From assembly GCF_021462415.1 (NCBI RefSeq), contig NZ_JAKEDS010000001.1:1584273-1648272 (forward strand): DNA of 64,000 nt, given 5' to 3'. The notes under the pieces were generated by a model. The model made no database searches. It was given only the letters and a program-made list of their open reading frames with translations, and was not told the DNA's origin. The position numbers and the translations under genes were made by a program. Positions 60,198 to 64,000 of the stretch are shown here, piece after piece; position 1 is the first letter of the stretch; each line of letters begins with the position of its first letter. The stretch is from Rhodohalobacter sp. 614A (GTDB lineage: Bacteria; Bacteroidota; Rhodothermia; Balneolales; Balneolaceae).

Positions 60198-61504
60198 GGT
60201 TCAAATCTTAGAATAAAAAGCCCCTGTTCAATATCACTCACAATGATTTTATCTCCTGAAAGCCAGGGGTAAACAGACCAAAGGCCGCCGAAGGTTAATA
60301 AATCTTCCTCTGGAGTTTCCGGGGTTGTATCAAAATATCCAATTTCAAAAATATTTTGAGGATTTGGATTGCTAACATCCAGAATCCGAAGTCCGGACAT
60401 GTAATTCGCCTGGTACATCATATTATCCTCAACATACAGATTGTGGTCTCTCGATTGAGTGTCGTGCTAGTAAAATCCAATCATCTCAGGATTGTCCAGA
60501 TCCTGTATATCCCAAACATAAGTACGGGTATTATGATGAAATCGTGCTTCATCCAGTTCATCATTCATAAAGAAAGTTTGCTGGTCTTCAGACAACCATC
60601 CCTGGTGCATGTAGGCCTGGCCCGGATAATTTCCAATTGAAATGGTGGATACGTTTTCTTTATTGCTTACATCCGAAATCAAGAAAGCACTTTCGCCTGA
60701 ACTGAAACAGATTTCCTTTCCATTGTGCTCTTCATCCGGTCCGGTGTATATCACACATTGAGTGTCGTGAATGTATCCAGATTCAGTTATTCCGCCAGCA
60801 TTTTCATCAAAATAACACCCGCCATATTCGGGTTGAAGGGGTTCGGAGATATCAATCATATGGAGTCCGCCACGTTCTGCACACAGCGAACCGGTTGTGC
60901 TTCCAACGGCATAAAGAAAATTGCTATCGCTGTTAATGTTGATGTTATGAGCATTTCCAAAATCGGTATAGCGCACATAATTGGAGAATGTGATACCCGT
61001 TTTGCTCACAATTCGGAGCTGAGTCAGATCGAAGACCTGCAGTCCATAATTATTTTGTTCGCTGACAATGTAAAGCGTGTTATTATGGACTTTCATATCA
61101 CGCCAGGGAGAGTTCTCCTTGAAGCCTTCGCCATCATCATGAGCTTGAAAATCGGGCGATTTTGCAGGCGTTTCATTTGCATCCGGGATAAATCCAACGA
61201 CAACGGGTTCGGAAGGAACGGTCACATCTACGATATCCACGCCACTATTCATGCCAATAATCGCGTACTCGCTGCCGGTTATCGGGTCAATCCAACCCCA
61301 AATATCGTTTAAATAATCACCTGAAAGTTCGGAGACCGGAACGTGCGCATAAAGCCCGATATTATTACAGGGATAAGATTCAGCCTTTCCATTTTCACAA
61401 GGGGTGTAATCAAGATCTGCCGGGCCTGTGCTTGGGTCACAAGCTGTCAAAAGTATTGTAAATAAAAGGCTTATTAGGAGGAAATAACGAAACATTTTGT
61501 TCAT
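60194..61504 (-). pseudogene. Choice-of-anchor-B/LVIVD-repeat lipoprotein interrupted by an in-frame TAG
   Basis: Two open parts lie in one frame: 61504-60467 (345 residues) and 60421-60194 (75 residues after a Met, 90 codons counted from the stop). The TAG at 60469-60467 is the only stop between them; reading through gives GFY-stop-HDTQSRDHNLYVEDN, which restores the expected DHN-to-NYxxGLRILD family ending. The N-part has a lipobox (ILLTAC, Cys22) and repeats such as YAIIGMNSGVDIVDVTVPS and LHMIDISEPLQPEYGG. Loss by one point change, sequencing error or readthrough are all possible. The intact protein would be a surface or secreted propeller-like protein of about 436 residues. Confidence 0.85.
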
Positions 61505-61621
61505 TAAACTCGTTATAAATAGTGATATGGCTAAAAAAAGTGGATGTTAGAACTTGACTTAACGAGCACTTCTTCCATTTTTATAATACGATCACACAAC
61601 CAATAATATACAATATTTATT

Positions 61622-61822
61622 ATGTCTGATTCTGATATTGAGATGTATGAGGAAATGATAGAAAATCCAACGAAGCACCAAATGAAAGCCATCCGTCATG
61701 CACGGGAACGAGCTTGTATTGATGCCATGAAATCATCTTCTTCCAAAAATCCACATAACAAGGGTTCCAATCTTGCCGGATTGTGGAATTACGTTTACGA
61801 AGAGTACTATCAGATTCAATAA
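61622..61822 (+). CDS. Small conserved-looking protein, unknown
   Basis: A 66-residue soluble protein, charged and helical (DSDIEMYEEMIENPTKHQM, then ARERACIDAM), ending in LWNYVYEEYYQIQ. It has no signal or membrane helix. A short opposite-strand frame (61620-61835) is a shadow. It converges with the lipid kinase gene, overlapping 7 bp at the 3' ends. No family is recognised, and its small size makes the call moderate. Confidence 0.5.
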   Translation: MSDSDIEMYEEMIENPTKHQMKAIRHARERACIDAMKSSSSKNPHNKGSNLAGLWNYVYEEYYQIQ

Positions 61823-62721
61823 TCTTCAGGAACAATCACATTTAATGAATTTTTTTCTACGGTGAGTTTTAATTTGCGGATGTCCGTTCCCAAATGCTCA
61901 CCGTCTCTGTGAACCGCCAAAGGAACGGCGCTCGATATTTCAAGATTTGTGGTTCGGCTTTTTTCTACACCTTTCATCCATTTTGCAGGCCCCCATCGAA
62001 ATCGGAGGAGGTAGGCCAGCAACAACAGTTGTGGGACTTTTTTAACGGTCAGAATATCAAGTTCCCCATCCTGCAAGTCTGCATCCGGTGCAACCAGAAA
62101 ACTCCCGCCTTCCCATTTTCCGTTGCATGCAGTTATCATTAAAAAATTATTTTTTTCTTCATCGTTATGCGATTTTATCTGCATTTCTGATCCATGAAAT
62201 TTCAGAATGGCTTTTAAAGCGCCATAGTAATAGGTGATTCTTCCTTTTAACCACGACGTTTGATGCGCATAGAAATTTGCCCATCCGTCAATTCCAATCC
62301 CGATAGTATTGACACACCAACCCTGTATATCGCCCTCGTATCGAATCAGGTCAATTTTTGTGGTATGATTTTGATGAAGAACTTTAAGGCATTCCGTAAG
62401 TGATTTTTTTAACCCAATTGATTTCACAAAATCATTGCCGGAACCGATGGGGAGTACACCCAGAGTTCCACTCGTTTTCGCCAATCCATTGACGATTTGA
62501 CTGATTGTGCCATCTCCGCCACAGGCTACAATGACATCAAACTCTTTTGATTTTTTTCTTGCAAGACCGGAAAGGGAATCGCGCTTATCAGCGATAACAA
62601 TTTCATGGTTTTTCCAAAGCTTGGAAGCCTCCTGTCTCAGCCACTCGGCATTTTTTGCAGACCGATGACGATCGGCCGCCGGATTGATGATAAAGCAGAT
62701 CCGTGTATTCTGATTTTGCAT
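61816..62721 (-). CDS. Diacylglycerol kinase-like lipid kinase (YegS/BmrU type)
   Basis: A 301-residue DAGK-catalytic-domain protein. Motifs are ICFIINPAADRH at the N-terminus, VIVACGGDGTISQIVNGLA for the nucleotide site, LPIGSGNDFVKSIG, and LVAPDADLQDGELDILTVKK near the C-terminus. It phosphorylates diacylglycerol or a related lipid on the inner leaflet. It is the last of the minus-strand genes, 75 bp after the DsbA-like gene. Confidence 0.92.
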   Translation of the reverse strand: MQNQNTRICFIINPAADRHRSAKNAEWLRQEASKLWKNHEIVIADKRDSLSGLARKKSKEFDVIVACGGDGTISQIVNGLAKTSGTLGVLPIGSGNDFVKSIGLKKSLTECLKVLHQNHTTKIDLIRYEGDIQGWCVNTIGIGIDGWANFYAHQTSWLKGRITYYYGALKAILKFHGSEMQIKSHNDEEKNNFLMITACNGKWEGGSFLVAPDADLQDGELDILTVKKVPQLLLLAYLLRFRWGPAKWMKGVEKSRTTNLEISSAVPLAVHRDGEHLGTDIRKLKLTVEKNSLNVIVPEDY

Positions 62722-62796
62722 ACCGGATACTACATCAAAAGAAAGGTATTTAAAAGCTGTTTAACCCACAGAAAGGGTTGTCAGCGCCCGGGTTCG

Positions 62797-63444
62797 TCAG
62801 TTCTGAAGTTTCTGGATATTGTTGAGCAGATGATGCAGGTGAGATTCCAAAGTGTCAAAGGGCCGATATCCGCGGGAGAGAATTCCGATTTCATCACCAA
62901 TTTGAAGAAGCAGAGTGGGAAAAGCTGTGGCGCCGTGCTTTGCACACCATTCAAAATTCTGTTCGGTTATCTCTTTCATGTTTTCACTCTGGTAGAGCGT
63001 TTTAGCATCTTTGAGATTAACTGGAAACTCTGAAAGTATTTCTTCAAATGTGTCCCATTCATTCAGGTTTTTCCCATGTATAAAAATGGCTTCCTGAAGC
63101 CGCCCGGCAAATTCTAGAGCTATATCAGGATTAAGTTCATTCACTACATTTTGAATACGGCAGGAAGGCTCGGAGTTCATGAGATACGAACCCTCTTCAA
63201 GCAGAAGCTTGAAATTTTTTCCATACGTAATGCCGGTTGTTTTTTCTGCCTGAGGGAGTAGAGACAGCAGGTTGGGATATCCTTCCTCAACAGTTTTAAC
63301 ATTTTCTTTTGTAGCAAGGCCGCCCGGTATAATTTTCAGGTTTAACTGATCAGAAAATCGATCGGTTAGTTGTTTTATAACCGGATGAAAACCAAAACAC
63401 CACCCGCAAAGCGGATCAAAAGCATATATCAATGTGGGTTTCAT
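62797..63444 (-). CDS. DsbA-like thioredoxin-fold oxidoreductase
   Basis: A 215-residue cytoplasmic protein of the DsbA/2-hydroxychromene isomerase/FrnE-like family. The active site is YAFDPLCGWCFGFHPVI with CGWC, and the cis-Pro loop is GATAFPTLLLQIG. No signal peptide is seen, so it works in the cytoplasm, unlike true DsbA. The start overlaps the antiporter stop by 4 bp (ATGA). Confidence 0.88.
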   Translation of the reverse strand: MKPTLIYAFDPLCGWCFGFHPVIKQLTDRFSDQLNLKIIPGGLATKENVKTVEEGYPNLLSLLPQAEKTTGITYGKNFKLLLEEGSYLMNSEPSCRIQNVVNELNPDIALEFAGRLQEAIFIHGKNLNEWDTFEEILSEFPVNLKDAKTLYQSENMKEITEQNFEWCAKHGATAFPTLLLQIGDEIGILSRGYRPFDTLESHLHHLLNNIQKLQN

Positions 63445-64000
63445 GGAGTACTGTCTGCTTCTTTGTTATCAATTGCCGCACTTAATTCAGCCAGCCGCTC
63501 ACCTGCCTCTTTGATAGGAATAGAGACGGCGCTGGCACCGGCTTCTTGCATAATTTGTGCTTCCTCTTCGCGCATGGTTAACACATAAATCAATCCATCG
63601 AAACCGGTTGCACGAAGGGTTTTTGTCGCATTTTCTTTCACTGTTTCATTGCCCATTGCAATCATTACGGATTTGATGTTTTCCAGATCGAGACTTATCC
63701 ATAAATCTCTGTCCTGAATATCACCATATACAACACGTCTGCCTGCTGCAAGGTTTCGCTCGATGCGTGCGGGGTCAATATCCATCCCTACAACTGCTTT
63801 TCCATCGGCTTTTAATTTATCATAAGCGGCGCGGCCGGCGTTGCCCATTCCTACAATCAGGAATTCGGCAGAACCAAGGGAAACCGTTTCGTGTTCGGGG
63901 TGTCTGCCGGCTCGTTCGAATTTTATCAAGTAGTCATGCCACTTGGTCCAGAGTCTCTCTTCCTTGATGCTGATGGGAGAGTTCATGGCATAAGAAATGG
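63441..64000 (-). CDS. Kef-type K+/H+ antiporter, C-terminal TrkA-N (RCK) domain, partial
   Basis: The reading frame is open to the window edge. The visible 186 residues begin ISYAMNSPISIKEERLW, which fits the end of the last membrane helix and following cytoplasmic linker of a CPA2 antiporter. Then comes an RCK/TrkA-N domain: AEFLIVGMGNAGRAAYDKLKA with the NAD-binding GxGxxG, VVGMDIDPARIE and VYGDIQDRDLW. It ends with a charged tail. The ATG at 63986 may be internal to a gene that starts outside the window; a stand-alone RCK protein is the alternative. It is upstream of the DsbA-like gene, with a 4-bp overlap. Confidence 0.75.
   Translation of the reverse strand, partial: ISYAMNSPISIKEERLWTKWHDYLIKFERAGRHPEHETVSLGSAEFLIVGMGNAGRAAYDKLKADGKAVVGMDIDPARIERNLAAGRRVVYGDIQDRDLWISLDLENIKSVMIAMGNETVKENATKTLRATGFDGLIYVLTMREEEAQIMQEAGASAVSIPIKEAGERLAELSAAIDNKEADSTP

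Noticed and set aside
60725-61312. Plus-strand frame of about 195 codons
   Set aside because: It is antisense to the interrupted choice-of-anchor-B gene, whose family motifs run throughout.

Overview
The window looks like chromosomal DNA from the Bacteroidota/Balneolota side of the tree, most like a marine or halophilic Balneolaceae-type bacterium. This is an inference. It rests on families typical of that group (DUF2851, DUF3078, DUF5916 barrels, a GH92 mannosidase, Tat-exported TIM-barrel and Gfo/Idh/MocA enzymes), on several promoters of the -33 TTTG / -7 TAnnTTTG type, and on a membrane pyrophosphatase next to BCCT osmolyte transport. There is no rRNA, prophage, intact insertion sequence or CRISPR array. 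Most of the window is ordinary core and metabolic genome.

Layout. 1-6.6 kb: end of a VOC protein, a serine hydrolase, a TPR protein with two GT2 domains, and a minus-strand operon (PyrR-like phosphoribosyltransferase, DUF3078 protein, PLP decarboxylase). 6.7-15 kb: DUF2851 pair, tRNA-Gln, then the housekeeping run prs-rplY-pth-hppA, an unknown gene, and overlapping pyrF-rnhA. 15-23 kb, minus strand: UspA, BCCT transporter, outer-membrane protein, pruA and a DUF5916 protein. 23-27 kb: YihY/BrkB protein, a toxin-antitoxin pair with the toxin first, tRNA-Arg, tRNA-Thr, apbE. 27-30 kb: a beta-propeller/glycosyltransferase fusion and a TlpA-like thioredoxin. 30-38 kb: a secreted sugar-metabolism group (TIM barrel, Gfo/Idh/MocA, SUMF1-like lipoprotein), small proteins, GH92, tRNA-Pro and a caspase-fold lipoprotein. 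40-44 kb: an aldo/keto reductase followed by Crp/Fnr, DUF2892, thioredoxin, OsmC and a Cys/Met PLP enzyme. 44-49 kb: solute:sodium symporter pair diverging from priA. 49-64 kb: secreted hydrolases and peptidases, an oxoamine synthase, a second aldo/keto reductase, a choice-of-anchor-B gene cut by one in-frame TAG, a lipid kinase, a DsbA-like protein, and the C-terminus of a Kef-type antiporter running off the end.

Working together. prs, pyrF and the PyrR-like protein belong to PRPP/pyrimidine metabolism. The BCCT carrier and its adjacent UspA protein fit osmolyte uptake with a stress partner. The Crp-DUF2892-Trx-OsmC-CGS run reads as one thiol/sulfur-redox module, with a palindrome between the regulator and the downstream genes that could be its operator. 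The most unusual sequence-level observations are a PriA in which three of the eight zinc-site cysteines are serine at exact spacing, the amber-interrupted gene, the propeller-glycosyltransferase fusion, and signal-peptide or start-site anomalies at prs and at the porin-like gene.
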